DNA of 64,000 nucleotides from Schistocerca nitens (lineage: Eukaryota; Arthropoda; Insecta; Orthoptera; Acrididae). The stretch lies in NCBI RefSeq assembly GCF_023898315.1, contig NC_064618.1:185123548-185187547 (forward strand). The letters are read 5' to 3'. A program made the translations under genes and the position numbers. Below, one piece after another: positions 33,401-44,196 of this stretch (its first letter is position 1; each line of letters opens with the position of its first letter). Under the pieces are notes generated by a model that was given only the letters and a program-made list of their open reading frames with translations, was not told the DNA's origin and ran no database searches.

Positions 33401-34400
33401 CCGTCCAATCTGGAATCTAACGGACGTTGGCGATACACTTGGCACACAATATACAATTGTGACTAAATTCTCTACCACTTTAGTACTGACATATCATGTA
33501 AAAGAACCAACAATTGTTGCACTGAACAGCAGGCATCTCTTTACACTCGGGGATGATTTACCAACGGCAAAATTACTACCATGTATTTAACAGTAACTTT
33601 CCCCACTTACAAATAACCTGATTAGCAACAAACCAGTTGTAATTGACTATGGAAGTAATACTGCCCATGTCGAGTAAGGCACATATTTGTTCGTTATTTA
33701 ATTAAACATAAACAAACAGCAAGGGTGGTGTTCTTTTAACTATAATACCGCTAATTAATTTGTAATTCCTTTGCTTCGGTTGTCATAGTTCTCGCAGTCA
33801 GCTCTTTTCCGACACCTATTTCCTTTTCACATGGACAGATTCCCCTACAATTCCTATAAACTATTTTTGGATAGCCTTTCCTTTAATTCCTTCTGAACTA
33901 ATCACCCTTTCTTTTCGATTTTATTCGTAAGCTGCACTCTCACTCTCCCATTTAAATCCGTATTATTAGAGGAATCTTCCCTTATGACCTGAATATCATG
34001 GAGTACATCACCTAATCGAGCTAGTGTTTTGGGGGAAGTACGAAACACTACTCATTGCCTATTATTGGGTGTTAATCCACATACGACTCACCGCTTGTTC
34101 CTTGGCATACGAGAGATATACAACACACTCTTCTTAACTCATTATGTGCAGTTTACCACCGATTCCTGAGTTCCTGGTTCGTGGCCATATTGTTTATTTA
34201 CTGACTCCTACTAACCTCTGGAAGGAATTATGCGCAAGGTCAAGCCCGAAATTTCTTTAACGTGTTATTTTCCTTTATGGCCTGTAGTACTTCTTCAAGC
34301 AACAAATCTCTCAGTTTTCACTGTTATTAATCTTAAAAAATCCACATCTTTCACCTAGATAGCCGTCGGTAGTAAATTAAGGAATCTTAACAATCTGTTT
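30450..34400 (-). pseudogene. Ty3/gypsy-like gag-pol relic
   Basis: On the minus strand, decayed domains occur in the normal gypsy order. A cysteine-containing basic stretch (VYRNCRGIC, near 33860) looks like a broken zinc knuckle. The protease motif ALLDMGSITSIVN (about 33650-33690) keeps D-x-G-S with M for T. Reverse-transcriptase pieces follow: KPNGEYHIVE (about 32983-33015), a broken middle and the catalytic YLDD (32698-32709, in HHYLDDLMMHARS). About 2 kb further on, the integrase start IYVDFLGPLPGS (about 30720-30755) holds the first catalytic aspartate. Stops and shifts are frequent. No LTR pair or primer site is seen. It is long dead and only described here. Confidence 0.75.
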
Positions 34401-35530
34401 TCTTGAATTCAAAGATAAGCTAGAACAGTCACCCAAAAATCCCTTCATTGAATTTTGAACTTTGGCGAAAAGTGTTACACAGATCGCCCGCCTGCCAGCA
34501 CGACACTGATATTTCTGATTGGCTTCATTTCTAGATTCACTTCACTTCGTATTATAAGCCAGATAAGTTAACTAATACCTTTATTAATAGTTTTCAAACA
34601 TTCCTTCTGGTCTTCATCCACGCCCACCAGCGCAGCCACTCTATCTGCATAATGGTTAAAAATGGCCTGCAACCGTAGGTTAGTTAGTCCGAGTATAACT
34701 CCCTTCAAATTCAGTAAGCTCAAAAATTTCCTCAATTATGGGAGAAGTGGTGGAAGCAGTAAAACATACTGGCTCGGTAATCCGTTTTATGAAGGAGTAG
34801 AACCGGTCTGTCGTACTGGGCAGTAGGAATTAATTGAGATAGAGTTTGTAAAAATTTGTAGAGTGACTTAAGTAAAACGGTCTGAAATACCTAACGAATA
34901 CCGATTTCTTGAACAGATCACTCCTTGGAGCATGTCAACAAAACAATTTTCAGTCTCGAAATTTAACATAATCTCCAGTAACTAACAAGTGTAAAAACAA
35001 CGCTCACAAGTAATTTAAAGCAACATTTAACAGCAAATTTATAACTGTGACAATACAATCGTTTAAAACGTGAGAGTTCGTTGCAGCCATTGACATGCAA
35101 CAATAATGTCATTCGCTGCAGCTTGTAGCCTGGTTATTAATTCATCTAACTAACCAATTACAAAAGTTTCCAGCGAACTAAGGCAGTTCAGACACTCCAG
35201 TTAAGCGAAGGCGGAATTTGCAAAACACCAACTTATAGTCCGTGTTAAAAAATGTATCTCTATAGGCACATAGCATTTACTTGCAGGTCACACTATAACA
35301 CACAGTGTCACACTTGCATAGAGAACTCTCTTAACACAGCTAGGAGCAATAATATGTTGTTTCGCCTGACGGTGCAAACACCATCTGTAACCAGCGACTC
35401 ATAGATCTAGAGTTGTGCTTATCTTGTCACAAAAGCAATAAATAGTGACACCCTCGACGCAATAAATATGAGGGAAACAAGCAATAAACAATGTACGCTG
35501 AAAACCAGGCAATGAAATAAACCATGAATG
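34401..35530. other. No recognisable feature; possible gag/leader of the gypsy-like relic
   Basis: It lies upstream of the relic's protease on the minus strand, so gag and leader would be expected here. I could not identify a capsid motif, primer site or LTR. Confidence 0.35.
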
Positions 35531-35544
35531 TAGAAATTAAGTTG

Positions 35545-37837
35545 AAACTTCTTGGCAGATTAAAACTGTGTACCGGAATGGGACTCGAACTCGGGACTTT
35601 GACTTTCGCAGGCAAAGGCTCTACTAACTCCTTTTTTTTATTATTTTTTTTGAGAAAGATGTTCAATTCATTGGTCATAACATTCCACACTAATACATAA
35701 TTTTCAACTGATATTTAAAAGTAATAAAACAGACTAAAATTAACTACAGGTTCCTTGACTTTTAGAAGAAACCCAAGTCTAGACCAGAAAGTGATGTTCG
35801 TCATTTGATCAGAAGTGTTTTTCAAAGATCAGATTGTCTCTCGTTTCTCCATGTTCTGAATCGCAACATAGAAAACTGGACTTCACATGACTGTTCTTTT
35901 GATGAAGTTGGCGTATGTATCATAGTAATTGGTGATGCGAAGTAGCTTGTGATGCTGGTCGGAGATGTACGTCCAAAAACCTCCTTCGCTCCTTTCTTTA
36001 CTGGACAGTAGGTAAAATCAGTTCACGGCACTGTTCTTCGAGGCGGGGTATAGTTCTTCTTCCGGGCATAAAAGACACGTTGGCGTTATCAAATACGGCG
36101 ATTTTCTCTGCATAGTTGCTAATTTTTTTTCTGATTGACAACAATATGTTACTTGCATTTCCACAGACAAACTGATATTCATCTGTGTCAGTCAGGTTTC
36201 AAATGGAACACGAAGGGGAATCAGCCAGATGAATGGAATGTAGACTGGAGTTCGTTGGAAATTTCCTATTCACAAAATAATACCATAATGACTGAGTTTT
36301 AGCTGGTAAACGTGGGTGGTGTATATTCCTCCAGATAGCATGAGAAGAGTGACCGACGTATTTTTGTTCTGTGATGTTCTTGGTCTAAAAGTTCATTAAA
36401 TTTTGGTAGATTGTTTTGACTTTGATGACATCTTCTCGGGTGTTCACAGTCTAATGTAGCTATATTCTACGAAGAAATGTTTTAGGTGAAAAGTTCATTT
36501 GGGATGTGGTGAACGTCAATTGGGGCGTCCTGATTGGCCGGTGCTATTTCATTTAACATAAATTCGGCAACACTATTGACCGACCGCACCCACTGTTTAT
36601 ATGTTTTACAGACATACAACGCTTGTGCTTTATTGTACACGTCTGTAAGATTCAATCCACCGTTCTCAGTCAGTAGAGTCAACGCTTGTTATTTTACTTT
36701 GAAGGTGAGGCCGTGGCTGACGAAGTGGCCAAAAGCAGCCAAAATCCTGTTCGCCACTTCCCCCGGCATTGGCAGGGCTTGCGCCACGTAATTAAATTCA
36801 GAGGATAAACAGATGTTCAGGAGAGCCACTCTTTGTATCTCATCAAGAGTACGGAGACTGTGTTGACGTATACAAGCACGGATGGTGGTGAGGATTCTTC
36901 TGTAATTAACTGCGATGGTCTGCCGAGTATTCCTTATAAACTCCGCCCCAAGATATGTCATAGTAACAGTTCCTTTTATTGTTCAAAATGGGAACTCCTA
37001 ATCCGCTTCTAGTATTGATTATGCCAGACTTGTCTCTATTCAGTTTCGCACCAGATACCAGTTTATATTTGTTTATTATGTCGAGTGCTTTCTCTATCTC
37101 GTCGTTGTCTTTGACAATAAATGCAATGTCATTGGCATTTGCCCTGCAGACAATCCTACGGCCACATTTAGTGAGTCCTTGGAGGTTGTGGGTCAGGCGA
37201 AAAAGTAATGGCTCGATTGCTATTGCAAAGAGTGACATAGACATTGGGCGCACTTGTCACACCAAACTGTTTATTGCAATCGGCCAAGCGGACTGACCGT
37301 TTAACATAATTGTCGATGTTGACTTCTGTAGAAGGTTTGTAATAATGTCGATAAAACATTGCGTAACGTTCATGGCACACATGAAGTGAAAAAGGTAAGC
37401 ATAATCGACTCTATCGAACGCGTTCTCAAAGTCCAATGATGCAATGGCGCACTTTATTTTTCAGGCTGCAGCTGTGGAAATAATATCTTTGTAGTCGCAC
37501 AGAGTGTGTTAGATGGACCTGTCTTTTTCTACGCTCCATTGATATGATCCAGTGACTATGTTCAGTACTGATTTTAATCTTTCATTAATGATGCGGGCAA
37601 ATATTTTACAGCCAGAGTTTAGGAGGGTGATAGGTGTGAAATATGTTACCAACTGAGATACCCATGCACAACTCGCAACCTGTCCACACAGCTTCATATC
37701 TGTCAGTACCCCGTCTCCTACCTTCCAAACTTCACAGACGCTCTTCTGTGAACCTTGCAGAGCTAGCACTTCTGGAAGAAAGGATATTGCGGGAACATAT
37801 CAGGCGAACACTCCACTGCAGAGTGAAAATATACTTC
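35545..37837 (+). mobile_element. SINE-G, split by a LINE
   Basis: Target duplication tagaaattaagttg at 35531-35544 and 37838-37851. The left piece 35545-35629 has gaaacttcttggcagatta, a reverse B-box (ggactcgaactcggg) and ggctctactaact. The right piece 37648-37837 resumes accaactgagatacccatg, continues through cctaccttccaaacttcac and ends cactgcagagtgaaaat. A minus-strand LINE sits between them. A short hairpin derivative of the same family is at 15160-15318. Confidence 0.85.
35630..37647 (-). mobile_element. Tx1/L1-like LINE, 5'-truncated, minus strand
   Basis: Its 3' end is the T-rich run near 35631 (plus strand). Its 5' end lies at about 37647. The 7-bp duplication actaact (35623-35629) / accaact (37648-37654) carries one change. 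Translation starts within the RT (ITLLNSGCKIFARIINERL, about 37560-37620), then shows MSMSLFAIAIEPLLF (about 37190-37250) and RANANDIAFIV, where the YADD box reads NAND. C-terminal parts (LLTENGGLNLTDVYNKAQAL) extend to 36482, and the remainder is 3' sequence. It is related to, but not a recent copy of, the LINE at 23331. Confidence 0.85.
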
Positions 37838-37851
37838 TAGAAATTAAGTTG

Positions 37852-38582
37852 TTTATTCCACCGAAAGTCAACATTCATCCAGCTGTATTTTTAAGATTCA
37901 TGTACAACCAATCCAGTTCAAGGCAATATTCTCTCCTCTTCTGATGTGTGTTATGCTTTCTTAAAGAATCGAATTCTGTCGTTCCATCAACTGAGGCATC
38001 TATAACGTTTCTGAGACACATTTTGGTAATTTGCGCCGACCATCCTCTGCTATTTGTGTCGAAACTGAAATGGATTCCTGGATAGAACGACTAACAGTAG
38101 AAACTACTGTGGATATTCGGTACATAGCCGATTCCACGAGGAAGAGTGTGCTGGCATAAGCTATCGCCAGCACACTGGTCGGCAAAGACGTAGCGTGAAG
38201 GTCGATAGTGGGCGCTGGATCAAGTGCACCTATCAAGAGAGAGGCCACCAGACACACCAACAAGCAACACGCTGCCAACGCCCCCTCGGCAGTGATTTAG
38301 GTCGCCGCTGCTGACCAGAGGGCCTCACTCAATCGCTCGTCCTCGACTCACTGACCAGCATGACTGACTCACTCTTCCAGTTTGGAGTCCGTCAGTACAT
38401 TCGCAGAGAGGGCTCGGTTTATGTGACGAGGTATGTCAGTACATAGCGACCAATTAAGTGCCTACGGTAGGACTACCGGCGAGACCAATGTTTGTAATAG
38501 AAAGATTACCCAAACTGTCTGCAAGAGGACTAATATTTAAGGGCTTGTACCACAACACATGAACTCTATTCAAATTGAGTAA
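37852..38582. other. No recognisable feature
   Basis: No coding or repeat signal that I can assign. Confidence 0.4.
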
Positions 38583-38710
38583 ATGTTCATGCAAAAATGG
38601 TTCAAATGGCTCTGAGCACTATGGGACTTAACATCTGAGCTCATCTATCCCCTGGAACTTAGAACTACTTAACCCTGCTGTTCTGTTCACTTTTACTTGA
38701 CATATATACT

Positions 38711-38732
38711 GTTCGGGTCAATATGACCCGAC
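38711..38732. promoter_or_regulatory. Subterminal palindrome of the piggyBac (left)
   Basis: gttcgggtcaatatgaccc is a near-perfect palindrome. Similar motifs occur twice near the right end, where the outer one touches the terminal repeat. I infer a transposase-binding or excision-related role. Confidence 0.55.
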
Positions 38733-38811
38733 ATATCAAAATGCTTTAGAAACATAAATTTTGGTACAGTTTTAGCTATCGACATTGTTGTTCTATTCCA
38801 GTACCTTGTTA

Positions 38812-38812
<1 letters not shown>

Positions 38813-38847
<35 letters not shown>

Positions 38848-38867
38848 GTAATAATAATAATAATAAC
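38813..38867. repeat. (TAA)n microsatellite
   Basis: A run of taa/ata units with one tgg interruption lies in the 3' untranslated part of the piggyBac, between its left end and the transposase stop. Confidence 0.9.
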
Positions 38868-39243
38868 AATGCATACAACTTTATTGAGGGATATTTTTCA
38901 TTTAAATATGCACATAAATTTGAAACAACAGACAGTTTCCATTACAGGCATTCAACTTAGAAAGCACTACAGTTTTTCCATACTTCTATTCTTATTGTTG
39001 ACAGTTTAGACGTAAGTATTGACATTTTCTAACAACAGACAGTTGTCATTACAGATATTCATCTTAGAGCACACTACAGTACAGAACACACTACAGTTTT
39101 TTTATTACATTCCAACATAGAAAGCACTACAACTTTAGAATCCTCTCTTCTTACTGATTGTAGTTTAGGCACAAGTATTCACATAAATTTGAAACAACAG
39201 AATTTTCAATACAATCATCTTATAAAATACTACAGTTCTTTTC

Positions 39244-40968
39244 TTACTGCTTGCACTGTGGACACAAGTAGGTTACATGTTTCTTGCAAATATGTTTACT
39301 ACATTTTCCACACACCATGTTTGTTTTATTGTCATTACTTGATGGACAGAACTTACAGCGTGCACGTTTTGTAGATTTTCTTGTTGTTACCGATTCTGAC
39401 ACACCACCCACATCATTCGGGTTTTGGATGCTTGTGACCATTCTCAAAGAATCTTCTGTTCTTGGGAAATGCGTTCTTGATGCAATATGTTCTTTTATCA
39501 GTGACTTTCCAAGTTCCTCCAAGAATATTCTCCTTCTAGTCAATTTGCTTGCATTCCAATTAGGGTCAACCGAAATCCACAAAACGTATGCATTATAAGC
39601 AGAAACATCAAGAATATTGTAGAAAACTATCATTGGCCACCTATTACTTTTTCGTTTGCATGTATATGTACCTAATAACTGATCAAGCGTGTCTACAGCA
39701 CCTTTGGTTGAATTATAGTCCAAAATCATTTTTGGCTTCTTATCAGCCCTGTCACTGATTTCCGCATCATGGTGGAGAGTGCTCATAAGTACAACATTCT
39801 TGTGTCTCTTAGGAATATAATTAACCACAGTAGTGTCATTTGTGAAGTAAAATGAAGAGCTGTGTACCTCCTTGTTGGTCATTTTGTGTGGAAGCTCCGG
39901 CTTATTTTTCCGTATAGTTCCCAACATAGTCAATTTCCTTTTCAGAAGCAGCTGCCCCAAATTGTACGACGTAAAAAAGTTGTCACACGTGATATTCTGA
40001 CCACGTAACTCAGAAGTGAGATCAGATACCACCCTCATTCCCTGATTTCTTTCTGGTGCCGCTCCACTCACCTTTCCTGTATAAATTTGGGCTTTCAGTA
40101 CGTATGAAGTTTTGCTGTCACACATGGTCCATATTTTGATCCCATATTTTGCCGGTTTACTTGGGATATACTGCTTGAATGGACAGCGACCTCTAAATGC
40201 TACTAACTGCTCGTCAACAGTAACATTTTCTCCTGGATTATACAGTTTAGGAAGGACCTCTACCCACTTCTCCCAAATACTACGAATTGCGGCAAGTTTG
40301 TCAGTACGTCGTCTTTCCTCTCTAGTAGATTTCTTGTCAAATCGCAGGACACGTGATATCTTACAGAATGTTTCATGAGACATGGTTGCTCGAAATATGT
40401 TTCGCCCAGTATCTTTATCCCACAAACTTTTTGTAGACTCCCCATGAGATCGATATACACCCGCTAGGAGTAAGAGTCCTAAGTATGCATGGAAAACAGA
40501 ACCATCAATATCTGTCCACTGTTCACCATAAACTCGCTGCCCTTCAATATTTGTCATCTCTATTATTTCATTTTGAAGCGCTGTGTGAAATACTGCTTCA
40601 AATGAACATTTTACATCAGATATTCTGCTGACTGCATACCTGGTAACTCCTGGGGTACTCTTGATGATGTTCGAAGCTGGTAGGCGACCATGTTGTGCTG
40701 GTGGATGCAACTGCCATTCTATATTCCCATTTTTAGAAAGAAAAGTCTCTACACTATTTTGTATGGGCTGTGGACTGTCGTAACTGTCATCGGAACACTC
40801 GCTTTCAGATGCATTGCTGATGTGATCTTCAAACTCAGAAAGTGATCCTTCATCTGGTGAGGCATTTACTATTTCTTCCAACTCACGATCATTCAATGGT
40901 CTCATCGCCATGGTGTCACAAGTCAAACTGGGCAGAAACAAAGCATTCCAATTATTGAGAACTGCCAA
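39244..40968 (-). CDS. piggyBac-like transposase, intact
   Basis: A 574-residue transposase that would excise and insert the element at TTAA. A second start at 40911 (MAMRPLNDRELEEIV, 555 aa) looks more like the family's acidic N-terminus, so the first 19 residues may be leader. Residues about 25-75 are acidic and disordered. The DDE_Tnp_1_7-type core follows. Catalytic candidates are D252 (TVDEQLVAF), D329 (ITCDNFFTSY) and D426 (KGAVDTLDQ), with spacings close to the moth piggyBac. The last about 40 residues form a cysteine-rich zinc-binding domain (CKFCPSSN...CGKCSKHICKKH...CPQCKQ). There are no stops or shifts. Function is not shown by sequence alone, and a domesticated role is unlikely because the ends are intact. 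Confidence 0.95.
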   Translation of the reverse strand: MAVLNNWNALFLPSLTCDTMAMRPLNDRELEEIVNASPDEGSLSEFEDHISNASESECSDDSYDSPQPIQNSVETFLSKNGNIEWQLHPPAQHGRLPASNIIKSTPGVTRYAVSRISDVKCSFEAVFHTALQNEIIEMTNIEGQRVYGEQWTDIDGSVFHAYLGLLLLAGVYRSHGESTKSLWDKDTGRNIFRATMSHETFCKISRVLRFDKKSTREERRRTDKLAAIRSIWEKWVEVLPKLYNPGENVTVDEQLVAFRGRCPFKQYIPSKPAKYGIKIWTMCDSKTSYVLKAQIYTGKVSGAAPERNQGMRVVSDLTSELRGQNITCDNFFTSYNLGQLLLKRKLTMLGTIRKNKPELPHKMTNKEVHSSSFYFTNDTTVVNYIPKRHKNVVLMSTLHHDAEISDRADKKPKMILDYNSTKGAVDTLDQLLGTYTCKRKSNRWPMIVFYNILDVSAYNAYVLWISVDPNWNASKLTRRRIFLEELGKSLIKEHIASRTHFPRTEDSLRMVTSIQNPNDVGGVSESVTTRKSTKRARCKFCPSSNDNKTNMVCGKCSKHICKKHVTYLCPQCKQ

Positions 40969-41494
40969 TTATTATTTCCTGGGGAAAGCAACAAACAAGC
41001 CCATTGTTGTGAACGCATGGAGCTTTAGGTGATTGTTGAGAGTAAGTTGGAATGATGCAGTCACTATTCCCACACAACACAACAAAAATAATTTTCGCCA
41101 TTTCCAGATTTTAGAAATAAATACGAGTTACACTAAACATATTTGTGTCGGGTCATTATGACCCGAACATTACATATGCAACTATTACAGTTGAAGCCCA
41201 AACTTCTTAAACTTTTTTAAAACCTTTTAAAACACATGCTGCTCATCCATTTTCAGACAAAGTCACAAAGTTTCATAAATATATATTGGTATTTACATAA
41301 TGTAAAATAACGTTCATATTCGTTTCGGGTCATATAGACCCGAACAGAACAGCAGGGTTAAACCTAACTAACCTAAGGACATCCACACATCCATGCCCAA
41401 GGCAGGATTCGAACCTGCGACCGTAGCATTCGCGCGGTTCCTGACTGAAACGCCTAGAACCGCTCGGCAACCACGGCCGGCATGTTCATGCAAA

Positions 41495-43530
41495 TAAATA
41501 CCCGTATTAATCCATGTGTGCATTGGTATTGTAGAAAGAAAGTACCGGTCACCCATAACAAAATCCTCTACCTTGCTTCGTTGCAGTACAAGACTTTACA
41601 AAAAGAATTTAAGCTGGTTTGATAAGATGCCATATTCAGATGATACTATGAGAAAGAAGATGGCAGCAGTGCAAGCCTTATTTATAAGCTTCCGTACATC
41701 AAGATATGAATCGAAGATACAATTTACTATTAAAGAAGATAATGACAGTAAGTAATGTGAGACGATTTGTGTAAAACTAATGAAGAATAAAGAAAGTAAG
41801 GAAAGCACTGCGGAAACAAGGTAATTTTTTTAAAATGTAGAAATCTCGAGAAATATTTCCAAAAAGATGAACTTCTAACAATACTCAAAGAATATATGGA
41901 AATGTAGACTTGCCCCTAAACTCAACAATTTGTGACGGTTCTGTATGAGAGACAGGTCAGATCATCAACACAACTTTCCGATTACTAAACCGACTACACA
42001 AGATCCGGCAAGAAAAGAACACGACAGGAATAAATGGAAGAAAATAAAAGGAAGAACTTACAAGAGAATGTTTGGAAGTAGGACTGTAAATTAATTACAC
42101 ATGAAACAATATTATTACAGCACATATAGTGCAAATTAAATGTACAAATTGACAAAAACATTGCAGCACAAATCAAATACATTCAGTATTTGTGAACAAA
42201 GAAACAAACAACTCGATTGAGAGCAATAAAAAACTAAAGAGTATGTAAAAAGTGGTCTGGAGTGCTTTCGATAAATTAAAAAGGTGTTTTAAAACTAACC
42301 TTCCAATCTCCCAGAAAAGTAAAATTTACATATATTTCTTATTACCTCTTCTGAGACAGGGAAGTGAGACGTGAGCTTGCGCTGAAAAACTGGAGGTTTT
42401 CAGAGCGGGCTGATTACATGTATGTAGAAATTGGGATCGCGAAGCAGATATAGCAGGAAGACGTGAGTAATACTTAAATGAAAATGATGTGCTGACGAAC
42501 CGGACAAACAGCCAAGTGAATAGCGGATACATAGACAAACTATACTTCTACTTCATTCCTAGAAATAAGTGGAAACCACACAGGTTTTTTCCAACAGATA
42601 CATACCTAGATAAGCATCTTATGTATCCGATAAGTTATTGCATCAACTAGTCCTGATCATTTGTGGAAAGTTGTTTGTTAAACTGTAATGTTAACATTAC
42701 CAATAATGTAACATTACTTTTAGTTTTCTAATTATGGGTTGCAAACTTCCAGGTATGTACGTTAGCGGGTGGCTTTACACGCTTTGATCTCTCGAACACA
42801 AGCTACGTCTCCTCGTCTCTTGGCATATTCTGTGATTCAGACGGTACATGTTTGCGGTGAACTTCTCATTCTTCAGCAATTAAACGTAAAGAGAGTCCTT
42901 TGGAAATATGTCCGTTAGGAATTAAGCAGCCAAACGTTTTTGAGCGGCTAAGTAAACTAATGCTTGGCTGTGGGAGGACGGTATTTACTTTGAAAGTTCA
43001 CAGCACAGCTACGCCACAGCAAATGTGGAGAAGTGCACGGACGCAAAGAACCGCCTCTCACAGCATTCCTACCGCAAACGTCACCCGAGTCAACTATTAC
43101 TATCTCTCAGAGGCGAATCGCGATGTTTGCGGTAGTGCACGTATCATGTACACCGGAAATGACATTTACTGCTCTGCGTAGAGAGACCACGTAGTTATGC
43201 TACTAGATAATGCTTTTTGCTGGTACAGGTAGCAGTTTCGCAATGAAAGTGGCTTCTGATAATAATTCAATTTCGGTAAAAAATACTTTAAAGCCACATT
43301 ACAATATTAAGGATAGAAAAGTTAGCATACTTACTGCAATGTTTCCTGCCACACTGTGTACTGTGCTTCTTGCACCATTTGACTACGAAAGATAAACGTA
43401 TCCTCGAAACTTGCGTAATGCTGATATGGTGTTAGGGAGCACGGCGCTTTGCGCTCAGTACCCGTAATAATAAAGGTAATTCCACTAAAAAACTACACAC
43501 CGCCCGAACAGGTCATGAAGACTAAACGGT
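41495..43530. other. No recognisable feature
   Basis: About 2 kb with only short frames. No transposon end, domain or RNA gene is recognised. Confidence 0.4.
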
Positions 43531-43750
43531 ACCGACCGGCCTCCGTGTCATCCTCAGCTCACGGGGGTCACTGGATGCGGATATGGAGAGGCGTGTGGTC
43601 AGCATATCGCTCTCCCGGCCCTAAGTCAGTTTACAAGAACGGAACCGCCACTTCTCAATGAAGTAGCTCACAAGATTTAAGTGCACCCTGCTTGCCAAAG
43701 CGACCAGAAGTTAGCCCAGCCGGACAGCACTTAACTTCGGTGATATCTTA
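43531..43750 (-). mobile_element. 5S rRNA-like SINE (SINE-H)
   Basis: On the minus strand the block begins gatatcaccgaagttaagtg followed by ctgtccggctgggctaac, which resembles the internal A-box region of 5S rRNA (tcaccgaagttaagc...gtcgggc). A unique body ends near ggaggccggtcggt. The 5' third of 5S is absent, so it is not a 5S gene. I infer a SINE3-type element or a 5S-derived repeat, with approximate ends. Confidence 0.6.
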
Positions 43751-43863
43751 CCACACGAGTCTGGTCAAAAAAAGTAAAACTATGAAAGCTAAACATGACT
43801 TGAAATATAACAGTTGCATGAAATCCATGTACACGTCACGTGTGCACATACACAGAAATTCAC

Positions 43864-43889
43864 ACGCACGCACGCACGCACACACACAC
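43864..43889. repeat. CA/CACG-rich microsatellite
   Basis: cgcacgcacgcac followed by a CA run. Confidence 0.7.
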
Positions 43890-43996
43890 CCAGATATGCT
43901 TCAATCTAATTTACCATCCCAGAACTATCGATAAAAATGAGATATCCAAAGCAAAGACCTAAAACAGTGCAACTCGTGAATATAGATCACTACAAT

Positions 43997-44196
43997 CAAA
44001 TGGTTCAAATGGCTGTGAGCACTATGTGACTTAACATCTGAGGTCATCAGTCCCGTAGAGCTCAGAACTACTTAAACCTAACTAACCTAAGGACATCACA
44101 CACATCCATGCCCGAGGCAGGATTCGCACCTGCGACCGTAGCAGTTGCGCGGCTCCGGGCTGAAGCGCCTAGAACCGCTCGGCCACCGCGACCGGC
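43997..44196 (-). mobile_element. SINE-A, full length, minus orientation
   Basis: atggttcaaatggctgtgag to gccaccgcgaccggct, with the reverse B-box changed to ggattcgcacctgcg. A clear target duplication is not seen. Confidence 0.88.

Larger units (their letters stand above)
38673..41357 (-). mobile_element. piggyBac-like transposon, structurally complete (2685 bp)
   Basis: TTAA target copies lie at 38669-38672 and 41358-41361. The terminal inverted repeats ccctgctgttctgttc are identical over 16 bp. Inside both ends lie palindromic motifs: gttcgggtcaatatgaccc (about 38711-38731), cgggtcattatgacccg (about 41149-41166) and ttcgggtcatatagacccg (about 41324-41342). One uninterrupted transposase frame fills the middle of the minus strand. 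Intact ends, intact target copies and an open frame make this the best candidate for an active or recently active element in the window. Confidence 0.96.
38596..41481 (-). mobile_element. SINE-A, split by a piggyBac element
   Basis: The 13-bp duplication atgttcatgcaaa (38583-38595, 41482-41494) bounds the SINE. The first piece 38596-38672 runs from atggttcaaatggctctgag to gaactacttaa. The second, from 41358, continues ttaaacctaactaaccta to the reverse B-box ggattcgaacctgcg and the head at ccacggccggc. Removing the piggyBac with one TTAA restores the normal SINE sequence exactly. Confidence 0.95.

Noticed and set aside
38693..38878. Leucine-rich frame suggesting a signal peptide or membrane segment
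   Set aside because: It is read from the TAA microsatellite inside the piggyBac.
40112..40378. Plus-strand frames over the piggyBac transposase
   Set aside because: They are antisense to the intact 574-codon transposase and carry no recognisable domain.
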